A DNA stretch of 64,000 nt from Diaporthe sp. PMI_573 (GCA_021399435.1 JAJTUP010000017.1:868001-932000); one strand, 5' to 3'; shown: positions 24,325 through 38,454, numbered from the stretch's first letter. Translations and numbers: made by a program. Notes: generated by a model not told the origin, from the letters alone.

Positions 24325-25063
24325 AAGCTGTTTAAAAAGACGTAGCTAAAATTAAGTATAAATACTAAATTAAGAAGAAGGTTGTTTAGAGCAATAAGTG
24401 TAAGATTCTCTATATATACTATATTGATACTTTTATATATAGTTATGCTGCTAAATATAAATTTAACTATTTTAAGCACTCTGTAAAGGGTATATATTGT
24501 TTCTACTGCTTTACTAATAGTAATAAATATAAGACAATTAGAAAGTTTCTTTTACCCTTTATATATTATATAGAAGCTTTATTTAGTAGTACCCTTAGTA
24601 AGGAAAGTAACAAGGCTAGAACTATCTTTAAAGAGGTATGCTCTATATACTATATTAGTTATTTTGCTAATCTTAGCTAGCCTATACCTTAGGTTATAGT
24701 TAAGGTCGACAATACTAATCTTCCCAAGAGTAATAGCAAGCCTATACTCGTTCTTTCTAGGGGTTTCTCTAAGCAGCCGGGTTTTAAGGATAATACTACT
24801 AGAGACTAGGTTCTTATATATATAAAGATATTAGCAGGTTTATAAACTTGGTTTTTAAGTATGATATAGTAGCCTATATAGATTGGCTACACGTTAAGTA
24901 TAGTAGTAGAGTTTAGTTCTTTAGGTTATAGTTAAAAATTTGCTTTTTAGGCAATACCAGCTTTTTAGTATAGTTAAGAATTAGGTTTTTAGGTATTAGT
25001 TTAGGCTTAGATATAGTTTTGCGGACCCTATAGATATTGGAATTAAAAACCGCTATCTAATTA
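24325..25063. other. Outer-element remnant between Gypsy and solo element copy 2
   Basis: The plus strand has a long frame with few stops from about 24331 to 24840, including a YCFYCF pair of cysteines and Ile/Tyr/Lys-rich sequence. It runs against the outer pol direction. No family is recognised, so it could be an accessory frame of the outer element or an older passenger. Confidence 0.4.
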
Positions 25064-25585
25064 TGTTAAACGGAAACGCTCATTTAGGTGTGGGCGCTGC
25101 ACGTAGGGAGTTACCCTAGACTTCACGGAAGGAGTTACCCTAGACTTTTTGCTAGTGGCGTGCGCGCTGGCAGATGAGTTTGGTGGCCGTGAGCCGATTT
25201 TTTGGGCTGTTTTAAGACCCTAACTTCGAACCTCTGCATTCCCCTTATTTCTTACCCAAAAAGCATGTAACCTAGTTTGTTAGATAGCCTGATTTCTAAA
25301 GTTTATCTGTATTTAGTTTGGTTACTGTCAGGGTTAGGGTTGGCTGGCTGTTTGAAGCCAAAGATGGTGGGTCTGAGGGCCGAATTTTCCGGCCCCTCCA
25401 TTCCTGCACCAGAGCCAACCGCAGCGTGCCCAGGGTTGAGGTCATGTCGGAGGGACTGTGAGGAGGGCTGACAGAAGCCCACTCAAATTCAATGCAAAGT
25501 TGTCCAAACCATTCTCAAGCGTCCCAACAAGACCTCAGTGCACCCTACTGCTACCTGACTCCCATTCGATCCACCAACCTTCAGA
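25064..25585. mobile_element. Solo-LTR-like element, copy 2
   Basis: A 522-base unit homologous to 21931-22462, with the same ends. It is flanked by aatta at 25059-25063 and 25586-25590. It is less mutated than copy 1. No partner copy or internal region of its parent element is in the window. Confidence 0.82.
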
Positions 25586-28500
25586 AATTACCTTTTAGAT
25601 ATCCCATAAATTAAGGTATACTCGAAATTGCTTAAATTAAGCACATAATAAAACCTTAGTAAGACTATTAGCAGGTATTTTCTTGGTTTTTAAGTAGATT
25701 ACCTTAAAGCTACCCTATTAAAATTCCTGTTTTAACTATATCTACTGTATATCTATATACTATAGCTTTATACTAAGCCTTTTAGGCTTATATATAACTA
25801 GGCATATAGTTTGTTAATTATTACAAAATATATTCCAAGGCTTGCCTAGATCTAGCTATATATCTTAGAACAATTGCTTTAGAGTAAGTATTTTTTTTAC
25901 TATAAGCTTAAGGATAAGTAGTTTGGCTTTTATAGTTGATGTAGATATAGTTACCTATTTTAATACCTTTCATTATATTAGCTCTCTAAAAAGGGTTATT
26001 ATATACCCTTATAATAATTTCCGGTCTACTTGGTTATCTACAAATGAAGCATTCCCTGCAATTAGTAGTATTTATACCTTATTATACCTCCTATATTATA
26101 TTCCTAGAAAACAGATTTTGTATAAATACTTAATTATATAGTTTGCTGCCTTAAAGTGGTCCAGTCTTAGGTTTATAAGCGTGCAAGATAGGCAAGTGTA
26201 TATAAAAGCAACGTCAGGCCTTATTATAATGGCTATATATAAAATAGACCCCACTTATTCTTAGTATATCTTGATTTTACTATTAGAGGCTTATCTCTAG
26301 TAGGGTTTAAGCTCCTCTTATAGTATTAGTATAGCCAGAAACATATATAGGCTATCTGCTAGTTGGAATTTCCAAGCGACTTTTTCTATATACAAGTTAT
26401 GAATTAAAGTTATTATCCTTTGTTTATAATCCTGTAGAATTTATATACCTAGAAACTACTTAGCAGGCTCTTAGTCCTTTACTTTATACTTTGCTTAGAT
26501 GCCCCTTTTTAAGCAGTTATATTCTTCTTTACTGCCTTTCAGGTAGACTATAAGAATATTATCTATGTAGAATATAACTATAATACCTATTTTTAAGTTT
26601 ATAAATAGGCAGGGCTCTTCTAAAGAGGGGTTTAAACCAAGTTCTTAAAGGGTAGCAGAGAATTCCTTATATCAAAGGAGTAGTAAATCCCTAAGCCTAT
26701 AAAGTATTCTCTTAAGCTCAGCGTATATTCTAGGCTCTTTAAATTTATCTAGAAGATTGTAGTAGACAGGTTTACACCCTTCTCAATTAGTATAAAGAAA
26801 TACTAACATAATATTAAGCTAGGCCGTCTCTAAATTAAAGTATACACAAATAGCCATTATTACTTAAAAAGTCTTTACTATAAGCGTGGCTATGTATATA
26901 TTCTTAGTTGTAGAGAAAGGTTAAAGGTTCCCTCATATATAAATACAAGCTTTAAAAGATATTAAATAGCTGTCCTCGTCAAGCTTATATTTATATATCT
27001 ACTTTAGAGGAAATAGCTTAGAAGTAGCCTTTTCACACTTAATTATTCTCTATACCCTTATTTTAATAAGGAAACAAAGCTTACAATATATAGCCTTAAG
27101 CCATTCCTCTTTAAATTGGTCATTTCAAGCTTCCTTCCATATAGTAGGCTTAGAAGAGAGTTTGCTAATATGGCAGCCTATTATAGCTAGTTGATTCCCT
27201 TACTTCTATACCCTCCTAAGATACTTTAATACTGCTAAAAAGACATAATTAAGCATCATTATATATTAAAGTAGTTCTAAGCTCTAAACCATCCTTCCTA
27301 GCTAATTAAGCAAGAAAGTAGTAGCAAATTAAGCCTAGGCGCGTATATTTTTCTACAGACCTACTATAAAAAGTAATCCGGCACTCGTTATATTAGCAGA
27401 AGAATCTTGAGTTTAGTTTTCTTATTCCCTCACTCAAGTTAACCTACAGGTAGAGTCTATACCCTAGACTTTCCGCTATATTCTTTGTTACCACAACTAG
27501 TAACGCTAATTCCCTTTGTCTTTAAGGTAGCATACATCTTAAAAGGAAAGTATAGGTTATTTAGTTATAGCTTCTACTATAGAAGCCGTATCCCTTATAT
27601 TCTAAGAGGGTCTCTTGTTTTATAGGTTTACCTAGTTTAGGATTTTCGGCGTCTCTTCTAGAGTTAGTAGTCCTTAAATACATTATTTTAGGCTTGTAGA
27701 AGGAGATAGTAAAGTCCCTTCTATAGATTCCAAGGTTCTTACCCCTAAGGGTTGGCCGAAAGGGCTACTTTTAGCTAGTCCCTATAGTATATCCTCTCTA
27801 GAATTATAATTACGGGCTTAGCTTAGTTCTTTGCTTTCTAGCCCTATAGCTATATATATTATATCTTTTATCTCCTTAAGACTAGCAATTTTAATTATTA
27901 GGTCCCCTATATCACAAATTAAAAGGCCAGTCTCATCTTTATCTTTCTTATTTATATAAAACAAGTTTTCCTTAAAGACAATGTTTTGGGTAGAGATTAC
28001 CTTGTTACACATAGAAACCTAGATCCTAAAGACATTTAATGCTATATATCTAACTAGATAGCCTATATAGGCCCTCTTATAGGTTTTAAGGTAGTGCCAG
28101 GAAGTATTATTTTTACACTCTTACACCAAAGCATACGCCCTACATCTATAGACATATATATTTCCCCAGTTAGGAAGCAAGCTTATAAGCTTATTCCTTA
28201 CTCTAAGGGGTTTATACCATTGGAAATAATAGTTAAACTAGTTATATAAGAGGGAATCTAGAGTATACCCCTGCTTTTTAGTCGCTAGAGATATATTATA
28301 TAGATAAGCCACAGCAAGAATTGCTTCTAACTATAGTTTAGAAGGGAGATTTATATCTAGTAATAATACTAGGATCTTTTTAATTAACGCTTTTCTAGTA
28401 TATTTATTTCTACTATTTACCTTAAAGGTCCTATATAGAGCGACCTTAAGGTTAATTCCGCTCTCTTTTGTCTAAGCTATATAAGCAGTATCTATTAAAA

Positions 28501-30886
28501 GGCTTATTATAGCCGCCTTAGCGTCCTAGCAAATTTTATAAATCGCTAGGCCGTATTAGCGCCTTATATATATCTTAAAATGTCTAACTGCTTTAAATAT
28601 AGCTTCCTAGATCTTAGATCTAAGAGGGTAGATAAAAAGCTTTCTACTAAACTTGTTGTTAATTATAAGCGCATATAATAACTTATCCAGAGCTTGTTTA
28701 TATATAAATAGGTCTTAAGTAACTCAAAAGAAGAGTCTTAGGCTTCTATTTTCTGAGGGGGCTTTTTAGATCTGCTTTATTGTATATACTTATAAACAGT
28801 ATTTATAGTTAATTTACTTAATTCTAGAGATCTTTATATCTCGGCTCTATTTGATTAGGCTTTCTAGAGTGTGGGCACCTAGGTGCCTAGATTATAAATA
28901 CTATAGATTAATTATATCTTTACAGTTAGAGTGTTTATCCCAGGAAGGGTAAAATAGACGGCCCTTCTGTATAGTAAAGGCGTAGAAATTAACTATACCC
29001 GCATTACTTATAGCAATAGTAGGTACTTTAAAATAGAGAAACAAAAGTAGTTTATATTTAAAGAAGACTAGGTTGTGCTTTTAAGTAAGTTCTGCAATAG
29101 GAATGCTTGATTTAAGCAATCTATATTATAGGGTCGAGTCTTTTCCGCAGTACCAAGTACCTAACTTCTATAGTAGCGCTTTAGAAACAATATTTACATA
29201 AAAATTCTTAACAACCGCTATGTTATCTAGTAATAGGTCTTTAGTATATTTCCCTTATTCTCTGTAAATAGCCTTTTCTAGGCGGTATATTCTATATCTA
29301 TATATTTCTAAGGTTAAAGTTTCGGCTTTAACAATATTGCTCTCTATTACCGGCTTAAAGCTTCTAGGATTAAGCAAATAGACCGAGTTAACTAGGTAAA
29401 TCGCGCCATAATTATCTAAAACAGTACTATTAGATAGAGAGTACTTAGCCGTCTTAAGGATTATATATATCCCTGGTAAGGTCTTTTTAATTAGTAGTTA
29501 CAAAGAGTTAATTAAAGTATATATACTTTAGCCTATAACTAAAGTAGGTATTTTAAGTGTTTATAAATTAGTTAGATACTATAATAATTATAAATAAATA
29601 AAGGAAAGTATATTTATTATATGCTTAGCTTTTAGAGAGTATTAGCTATAATCAAATAGTTCCTAGATATAGTAAAGAAAAAGTATTCCCGTCTTCTAGT
29701 AGACTTTAATCAGCGTCTTTTAAGGGTGCCTTTAGTTTTTCAAGCTACTAAAGCACGTCTTTAAACTTTCGCTATTTTAGACGCTCTTAGATCTTCTTTA
29801 GTTTAGAGGAAGAGATTTCCCTTTTCAGTAAGGGGTCTTTTTGCCCTATAAAAGTATATTAAGGGTTCGGCAATTAATAGGCTCCTAGATATAGTATTTA
29901 AAGCTTCTGCCGTTTTGGCAGGGATATTCTTTACCCTTCTTAGGTATAGTATTATCTTAGGATACAGCCGGTTTTACATTCTCAGATAATACACTCAAGT
30001 CTAGGGGGTAATTTCCCGCTAGTATAGCAAAAATCAAGGTACCCCCTGACTTTTCTGATACTTTGTCTATATATAATAGAGCGTCTAGGGTTTTTGCTAA
30101 TTCTTCAAGTATTAGAAATAGGTTTCTAAGCACGTCTTATTTAATAGCGTGCTATTGCTTGGTTTAAGCCCAACCGGGAGCAATTCTAACCAAGACCGCT
30201 TATAGGAAGTCGTCTATACTCAGAAAACCTTTAATTTCCGGTATCTTCTATATACACGCTTATATATAAATTTTGTAGAACTCTTGGTACTAGAGGTGCG
30301 GCTTGATTTCCGTCTTTTAAGCCTTACTAAGGTATTATCAATAAGTCGCTTAAATTACTGTTCTCTTGCTTGATTTTAAGGGTACTAGGTCGGTTTTTAT
30401 TGCTCAGACCACTTCTCTAAGCATAAATACTCCCATATCTACTAGTCCGACCATATAGATAGACAGTATATTATTAGAAACAGTCTTTTATATCCATTCC
30501 CAGATCTTCTACAAGTTAGTTGCCTTAAGTACTTAATTTAGAGCAAGCACCAGTTGTTATTTAATATCTCGGTTATATGCTTTTTCAAGCTCGTCTTAGG
30601 TTAGGGCCTAATAAAAAGGTTTTGTTTTACTGTCTTTAACCTTATCGTTTTCTTTGCAAGCTCGGTACTCAATTAGTCTGGCTTTATAAATCTTATAGAG
30701 TATACTTTTGTATTTAAGTACCTATTCCGAGAGTTTAGGTATTAATAAGGCTATTATTTCAGGAATTTCGGCCGCATCTAGGTTTACATAATCCCAGTAT
30801 TGGCATAATTAGCAGTATAATCTCAGAAGGGCATACTATATAGGAAAGGTATATACGTCTTTACAAATCTCTGGGGTGACAAGGTC
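25586..30886 (-). pseudogene. Outer Copia gag-pol remnant
   Basis: Minus-strand translation shows Ty1/Copia pol. The integrase core and C-terminal part lie near 28000-28700, including an EAILAVAYLYN stretch. A linker follows near 27818-28012. Reverse transcriptase lies near 26400-27000, with the FYIDNILI remnant of the active-site box. RNase H would lie further left. Stops replace many Gln and Trp codons, and the second Asp of the RT box has become Asn, so no active enzyme could be made. The gag part near 29000-30800 is hard to read. Confidence 0.8.
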
Positions 30887-31218
30887 TGTGGAATGGGTGG
30901 TAGCAATAGCGATGGCCGAAGGCGTCGGTCCGAAGCGGACCGCTGCAGCTGGCCACTTCTGGCTGGCCGGCTGCGGATGGCTGCTTAGTCATCCCAGGCA
31001 GCCAATTGGCAGCAAGGACGCTTGGACCGACTGCTGGCCCGTGCACACCGTAGATTAGTCAGCCTTCTGGCTGCACCCTACTTGGGCGCTTCGCCGCCCA
31101 CGAAGGGGTCAGCCAGAAGAACAACAGACACACCAGACAGACCCACCGAATTGAAGCTATCAAGTAGCCACTTCGGTAACCCCTTCGAGTAATTACTCGT
31201 TTACGTGCCCAACCAACA
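30887..31218 (+). repeat. 5' LTR of the inner Copia element
   Basis: It begins tgtggaatgg and ends aaccaaca, with TG..CA ends. It is GC-rich compared with the surrounding repeat. Confidence 0.93.
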
Positions 31219-32412
31219 CTGATCAGTGATTGCTTGGCAATCTCTGACAGAAAGGTATTGAAAGAGGTAGACCTTGCCGTCGACATTCCGTACTTCAGTG
31301 TGCAACTAAGCAGGACGGCGTCTACGCTACGATCATCACCAGGCTAGCATACCAACATTCAACGTGCTCCCTACTAACTAGTGACGATCAGCCCTTAGAT
31401 AACCCGATTCCTCCCGGTAAAGGAAGGATTTAGGACCCATCAGTATACTCCATCGCACAAGAAAACACCGTCAAGATCATCACAAATACCTACCACGACA
31501 ATCACATCAACAAAAGCCCTCAAAAGCACTGTTTCAAGGCCACACTGCCCACTTGCACCGCCAAGAATCTAACTAAGCAACCGTGCAAATCGACAAAAGC
31601 CCTTAGAAACGCTCTTTTCAAGGCCAAAAGAACCCTCTACTAACCACTTAACCGATTACCCTACCCCTTACAAACGTTGCCATGGCACGTACGGCAACCA
31701 CAACCGCAAGGGGGGCTAGTCAAGAAAATTTAAACAGTCACCACCCAAACGCCATACAAACCATTCACTTGGTCTTGCAAACAGCACATCCCTTCGGAGC
31801 CCCACACTACCCGTAAGGCAACCACCTTCAGAGCCCCGCACTGCCCGTACAGCAACCCATCGGTGCCCTACACTTAAACATCGTAAACAGTCACCTACAA
31901 ATCAACCACCGCCAAACAGTCTACTACACTCAACTATCGCTAAATAGTTGCAGGCAAGTCTTTAGAGTGCTTTCCTACATTAAAGAGCGTGCCACAACGT
32001 GCTTTTGCGTTGTTTTTCTGTCACTTTTAATTAAAACTATCACCATTTACACCCTTCAAACCACCACTTGCCCTTTCCCATTACCACTTACCTTCTCTCT
32101 CTCTCACCATCGTCACCTACACCTAAATCATTACAATTACCCTTCTCTACAACAATTTTACACCCTCTCTCGCGCCTTCCCTTCAGTCTGCTTTCTCATA
32201 CGCAAACAGCAAAGGTTGCTGCTATACATATTTCATTTGCAGTCTCTGCGCTTCGTCCCCGCTGTCTACACGTTTTGTTTTCTCTCCTACTACTTTGTTT
32301 TTGCTGTTTTTTCAACATCAAGAACAAGAAAAGAGGAAAACTCTACATATAAGACTGTACGGTAATACTTCCGTTTGCCAAAGACTACTACTTGTAGGTA
32401 AATAGTGTACTT

Positions 32413-35400
32413 ATGCCGGTTAGAAGTTATAGCCGGAAGAGTTTCAATACCTTCTATAATAACTGCATTAATAGTTTTTCAATCATAATGGCGGAAGAGG
32501 ATATACTAGTTATTGCTACTAACTCTCCTGCCGAGAGCCTAGCGGCAAGTAAACACCGAGGAATAACCATTAAGGAAGAAATAAAGGCAGACGGCATTAC
32601 AAGCCGGTACTACTCGGTTATAAAAGCTGACTAGGAAAAGGTTGATCCACTGCTAATGGAGATACCGGTTAACGCCGAGAAGGTTGACAAGAAATAGGCC
32701 TCTATATATATCTTTGAGGTGATAGAAAAGATACATCAAATACAATATATTGACAATAGCTTCCTGCTTAATGCCCAGTTCTACTTTAAAGAGTGGACTA
32801 CCGAGATGGTCGGCAAGGCCACTATTGGCTGAAAGAAAGAACTCCAAAACCTTGCTTGTTAGCAAGGTATCTACCTTGGTCCATAGAGAAGATAAATCAG
32901 ACCATAAATCAATGCCTTCTTGACCTACAAGAAATGCCCTGCCTGGCCAACTAAAGAGCTTCTGGTACATACTATTTATCCTCAGTTATGCTTCTACGGC
33001 GCCTCTATAAGAGCTAGAAAGACTAAGGCTTAGACTCACAATGGCCCAATTTAACTTCCGGATCCCATGCTGGATCCCGTGCCAGATCCCATGCCGGATT
33101 CTATAGTAGAGATTGCCGACAACAACAAGGTCGTTATAAAGACTAAAGAGAAAAGCGTTGTTTCTTAACCACTACTACTACTACGGCATACATCTTAGCA
33201 AGTAAGAGCCATACCTTAATCAGGTTAGGTAACTGGCACTATATTAGAGTTACAGTAGAATGCCGCGCAGGCTTTACGATAAGTCCAATAGCTATTAGCA
33301 AAGTTCTCATTAGACCAGCAATAGTTACAAGAAACATTATGGCTATAGGAATGGTAAGATGCTACTTGGCCGCTAGACTGGCGAGCCAACACCCGGCAAT
33401 ACGAGTAGCCTGATCAGATATTTCCCGGCATGCCGTATCCTGCCAGAACCCCGAGACTATCTTTTGTGCCCTCAGATCCAAAAGATCCATACCATATATT
33501 CTCTCTGAGATACCAAGAGTATGCTAATCTCAAGCCCGATAAGATTACGTCCTTTTCTAAGGCCTGGAATTAAAGGCCGAAATAGACCAAAGATGCCTAT
33601 AACCTTCTTGATAATAAGGTCTACATCATGTTTTCTATTACCTGGTCTTATAATATTACTCTACTACAATTCTATATAATTCTTCCCTTAATTCTTATTA
33701 ACTATGCCGAGCTATACTAGATTACCTATATTGGCCCGAACATAGAATTCTTAGAAGCCTATAGAAGACTTAAACAATACTTTAATACTAATACTAATCA
33801 CTAGTAGTACTATAATAATTAGATAACAGTAATGTTTAAGACCCTTTGCCGAGATAAAGACAACATTGATAAGAACTCTTGTAATGTTCTGGCGCTGCTT
33901 CTTGACAAATTACAGCTATGCTAGCAAGCACTTGGCCCCGAGTACTAAAGCGACAAGATGCTTTATATAATAGTGCTTCACGCCTGCTTTAAAGTGCCTA
34001 AATTCAAACACATACTTTTTATGCCGCGAGCACTGTGTAAACGTCTTTTTTAGGATCTATAATCGTTACTTAAGTTAAGTATTAACTATATAATATCTTA
34101 ACAATTCCTTCAGGAAGATAAGGTTAGTACAAATAACAAGACATACTACCTTAATTATCAATACACAAATAATTAACAACAAGGTTGCAGATTAGGCTTC
34201 TAAGCATAATTTAGCCGTAACGGCTTTCGCGGTAATAATTGCCGCCATAATAATAAACGCCGTCATAATAATAGCCGCCGCCATAGTAATAACTGCTGCC
34301 GTGGCTATCATTAAAAACGCTGCTTTGTGTATAATAAAGAAGGATGCTGGTCTTTAAACCATACCTTTAAAGAACGTTGAAAGGCACACAAGCAGTATCT
34401 CTCAATCTATAAAATCAAGGGGCATTTAATGTCTAATGTCGAATTTGCTTCTTTTCTTGCCAACTTTAAAGGACTCAACGTTACTTTGAAAGATGCTTGT
34501 AATAAATACGAGGACGACTTAAATAGTTACAAGAAAGCTTAATAGCTTCTTACCGATGCTTCGTTTCTATACTTGCTCGGCCCTAATGATGCCGACAAGA
34601 CTAACAATGCTATTGTCCTAGCAAGTTAATTTATACTAGAAGAAAGATATTCTTGTAACAAATTTTAAGGTATTATCCCTAACACTGGTACTATATAATT
34701 CTCGACTATTAGTTGTAAATAATACTTGGCCCTAAATCAAGAGAACCCCTTTGTTATTATAGATGCCGGCCATGCTGGCAAGGCTGTCGTTAAGTTCAAA
34801 AAGGGGTCCTGTCTTACCTCAATCAGTATGATAACTGTAAAGACGACCATAGGGCCTATTACCTTCTATATCGTAGAGGCTCTGACCCTATTCCTAATAT
34901 ATGTCTAAGACATAGATAAGCTAGGGGTCTATTTCCGTAATACTACCGACAAGTTGGTGTTATTACAGAATTCAGGCCCAGATATAACTATTTTAGTAAC
35001 CTGGAAATAGGGTCATCTATGGTTTTTTTTAGAAAGCCACAAGGCAAGTATGTTCTTTACGAAAAATAAACTTTAACGACTTTATCGACAATTTAATTAC
35101 CTAGTAGCTAACTGTCTTTATTATCTACTTAAAAATACTGGTTATAACCCTAACCTTGCTGTACTTAAGGTTATTAGCAAATTTTGTTACTATTGCTAGC
35201 TAAAGGGTGCTACTCTGAGAAGATTTAAGTTTAATCTAAGGGATAACTATAACTTTAACTACAAGATTATTGTTAATATTATATACCTTAATAGCAAGCC
35301 GGTGCTATATATTATAGACTCTGGAACGTTTTTTTAAGCCGGAAAATTTCTGGTATTAATATTTGTAAAAGATACCTAGGAAGCCCTTTAAATGGTCTAA

Positions 35401-37872
35401 ATAGATATATACCTAGGTCCTCCTAACTGTCTTACTCACAATGCTGGTACCAACTTTGCTTTAGTCAAATTTCGGAACGAGGTAAAGATTATAGGGATTA
35501 CATACAAACAGGTCCCTATAGAAGCCTACTAGTCTATAGGCAAGATCAAACGCTATCACGGACTACTTTAACGAGCGTTTAAGATCCTCTATGCGAAATT
35601 AAGAGAAATCTTTTTAAAGAATGCTATCCTTTAAATGGCAATAAAGGCCGTGAATGACACTGCTGGCCCAGACAGGCTGGTACCCACTCTGCTCGTCTTC
35701 GGTGCTTTTTTACGAGTAAATATAGATTCGCCGCCTACGCCATTGATGCTCAAGCGTGCCGAGGCAATCGTAAAGATAATACGAGATCTTTAGAAACACT
35801 ATGCCAAGAAGCAGATTGCTGGAGCTCTTAACACCCGGAACGGCCTGGATACCACCGGCGTGCTAAATATACTATTACAGTCGGAAATACTTATATGGCG
35901 AGAAAAGAACGGCTGGCAGGGTCTATATAAGTTAATGGCAGTCGATGGGTACGACATAACTCTCGACCTGCTAAACAGACCTGTAAAGTTTAGGTCAACT
36001 GTTGTCTAAGAATATTTCTAGAATAACGAGAACCTCTTGCCTAAGTTCTTATCGGGTAACAGACTAGAAATCGGTCTATTACCTACTTTAGACAGCGGCA
36101 GGCCTGGAATAGATTTATTATCTATTTCAGAGACTGGCTGGCCCAAAGCGGGTCTAATACCTGCTTTAGACCATGCTGGTACCCTGGCCTTACTATAAAG
36201 GAGAAGCCGACCTCCTGGATTTAAAAATAAGCCAAAGTTATTCACAACCTTCCTCACTCAAAAGGAAAAGAATAACTATGCCCTATTGTTAAAACTTTGT
36301 CAGGATAGCATAATTATAGCTGCTGGTAAACTATTTAAAGCATCGAATGCTAAGGAGATTAATAATCTTGTTGCTCAAAGCGTCTTTCGATTCAAACAAT
36401 TTGACTTAAAGGTTTATAGTGCCCTTTGGCTATTCAACTCTCAAATAGTACGGAAGATAAAGGGGAAGACTAAAGTTCCCTATAAGAAGTCCCGCTTAAT
36501 CATTCAGGGGCATAGCAACAAAGATAAGAGGAATATCCTTATACAGTTGCCTACAATTTAACGAGCTAGTCAATAACTTCTCATTACCATAGTACCCAGA
36601 CTAATCGAGTCTATTGGCGCTAGTATTAAACTGTGTGACGTGATATAGGCGTATCTATAATCAAAGTTAGAGCTATTTCGTAAGATTCTGGCCCGGCTTC
36701 CTTTTGAAATATAAGCCTAGTACCCAGCCGGCACGATTATAAGAGTGGTAAAGCCTCTCTATAGAATCGCCGAAGCTAGAGTTTATTAGTAGACTACCTA
36801 TTATCGTCATTACTATAAATAACTATAGATACAAACCTTAATGTTTAATCTATATCTTCTGGTATCTACTAGTAGAAAAAACGAATTTACTATTATAGGC
36901 ATATAGATAGATAATACTCTGCTGCTAGATATACTAAAGTTCTCGGCTTTTAAGGACAAGAAGATTATCAAGACAGAGCTACAATATAAGCTAAAGGAAA
37001 AGCTATTACTAGAGAAGGCACTTAACTTTAACGGCAACAAGCTAACAATAATTCTAGAAGGGGCTATTTGCTTTTAACAAAAGGATTAAGGCAAGAAGAT
37101 TACAATAATTAATTCAAAGTTACATAACTTTACTTAGAAGTATCTCGAGTAACATACTCGTGGTACTTACCTCGCCTTAATTTACTAACCCAAGGCTTCA
37201 TTTAACCTATTAGTCGCTACCCAAGCCTAAACACCTAATAAAGACAATTACACTAAGTTAAACAAATGCTTGAAATAACAAATAAAGAATCTATCAAGAG
37301 GATTATAATATATTACAGTTAACTTAAAGACCGCCAAACTAATGGTCTTTATTGATAGTTTTTTTACTAATAACTGAGACCTTAGCTCTTAAATCGGTTT
37401 TATAATAGTCCTTGTTAATAAGAAAGTGGATAGTATAACATCACGGTATAAGCTTTAAGAAAACGTTATACACTAGTCTTCCACAAAGTATAAGAAAGTT
37501 ACTTAAAGCGTTTTTGCTTCCGAGATCTATAGAATAACCAATAGCTTTAACATAGGAATCGTTCTTTTATCGACTTTAAAGATAATCACTGATTAATTAG
37601 GTATCGATTGGATATCTCTAGTAATCTATACGGATTCCTACTTGCTTTACAAGTATTTGGTGAAGCTGGGAACCACTAAGGAGAAGAGACTTATAATTGA
37701 CATCATGTCTCTTCGCCAGGCATACAAACGACGGGAAATCGATAAGGTACGATGGATAAATAGCGACGATAACCTTGCGGATACTATAACAAAGGTATTA
37801 TTAAACAAGGCTTTGGAATGCTTTGTTAATACCAACGAGGTGATCATTTGGGTAGAGGGATATATAGACTGA
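32413..37872 (+). pseudogene. Inner Copia gag-pol remnant
   Basis: Essentially one long frame can be followed, broken by TAG and TAA codons at expected Gln and Trp positions. Seen are gag; an Asn/Arg/His-rich stretch with a CFVYNKEGCW zinc-knuckle remnant near 34325; a protease-like IIDSG near 35310; the integrase part near 35560-35880; RT beginning KSRLIIQGHS near 36490, whose active-site box survives as IDNTLLL near 36910; and RNase H ending near 37872 with RWINSDDNLADT. The element cannot encode its own enzymes as it stands. Confidence 0.87.
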
Positions 37873-37972
37873 AGCACGTGATGAAGTATGGGATGGATCA
37901 CGTAACCGGATATATATGATACAGAGGAAATCGCGTTTTTGGAGGAATTGGCCAAAAGTAGAAAACTGCCAG

Positions 37973-38304
37973 TGTGGAATGGGTGGTAGTAATAGCGATG
38001 GCCGAAGGCGTCGGTCCGAAGCGGACCGCTATAGCTGGCCACTTCTGGCTGGCCGGCTGCGGATGGCTGCTTAGTCATCCCAGGCAGCCAATTGGCAGCA
38101 AGGACACTTGGACCGACTGCTGGCCCGTGCACACCGTAGATTAGTCAGCCTTCTGGCTGCACCCTACTTGGGCGCTTCGCCGCCCACGAAGGGGTCAGCC
38201 AGAAGAACAACAGACACACCAGACAGACCCACCGAATTGAAGCTATCAAGTAGCCACTTCGGTAACCCCTTCGAGTAATTACTCGTTTACGTGCCCAACC
38301 AACA
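37973..38304 (+). repeat. 3' LTR of the inner Copia element
   Basis: It is almost identical to the 5' LTR. The differences are C-to-T or G-to-A changes in the first half. The target duplication aggtc follows. Confidence 0.93.
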
Positions 38305-38454
38305 AGGTCTGAATTTATTATTATAGCCATCTTTACGTATAGGGACAAAGAAAAGGTGTAATAGATAAAAGAGTAGATGAGAATAAGCCTTACTTTGTAA
38401 TAGTTTTCTTAAGCTAGCTAAGGGAATTTATTGGTTGCAAACCGGGCTTATAAC

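Larger units (their letters stand above)
30887..38304 (+). mobile_element. Inner Copia LTR retrotransposon
   Basis: The LTRs at 30887-31218 and 37973-38304 are both 332 bases. The element is flanked by aggtc at 30882-30886 and 38305-38309. The LTRs differ at only four sites by eye, all transitions, so this is the youngest large insertion here. It landed in the leader of the outer Copia, 150 bases inside that element's 5' LTR. The leader at 31219-32400 is hardly mutated, while the coding part carries many stops. Confidence 0.93.

Noticed and set aside
30861..31286. Open frames on both strands within the inner Copia LTR
   Set aside because: They recur in the 3' LTR and are chance frames in GC-rich non-coding LTR sequence.
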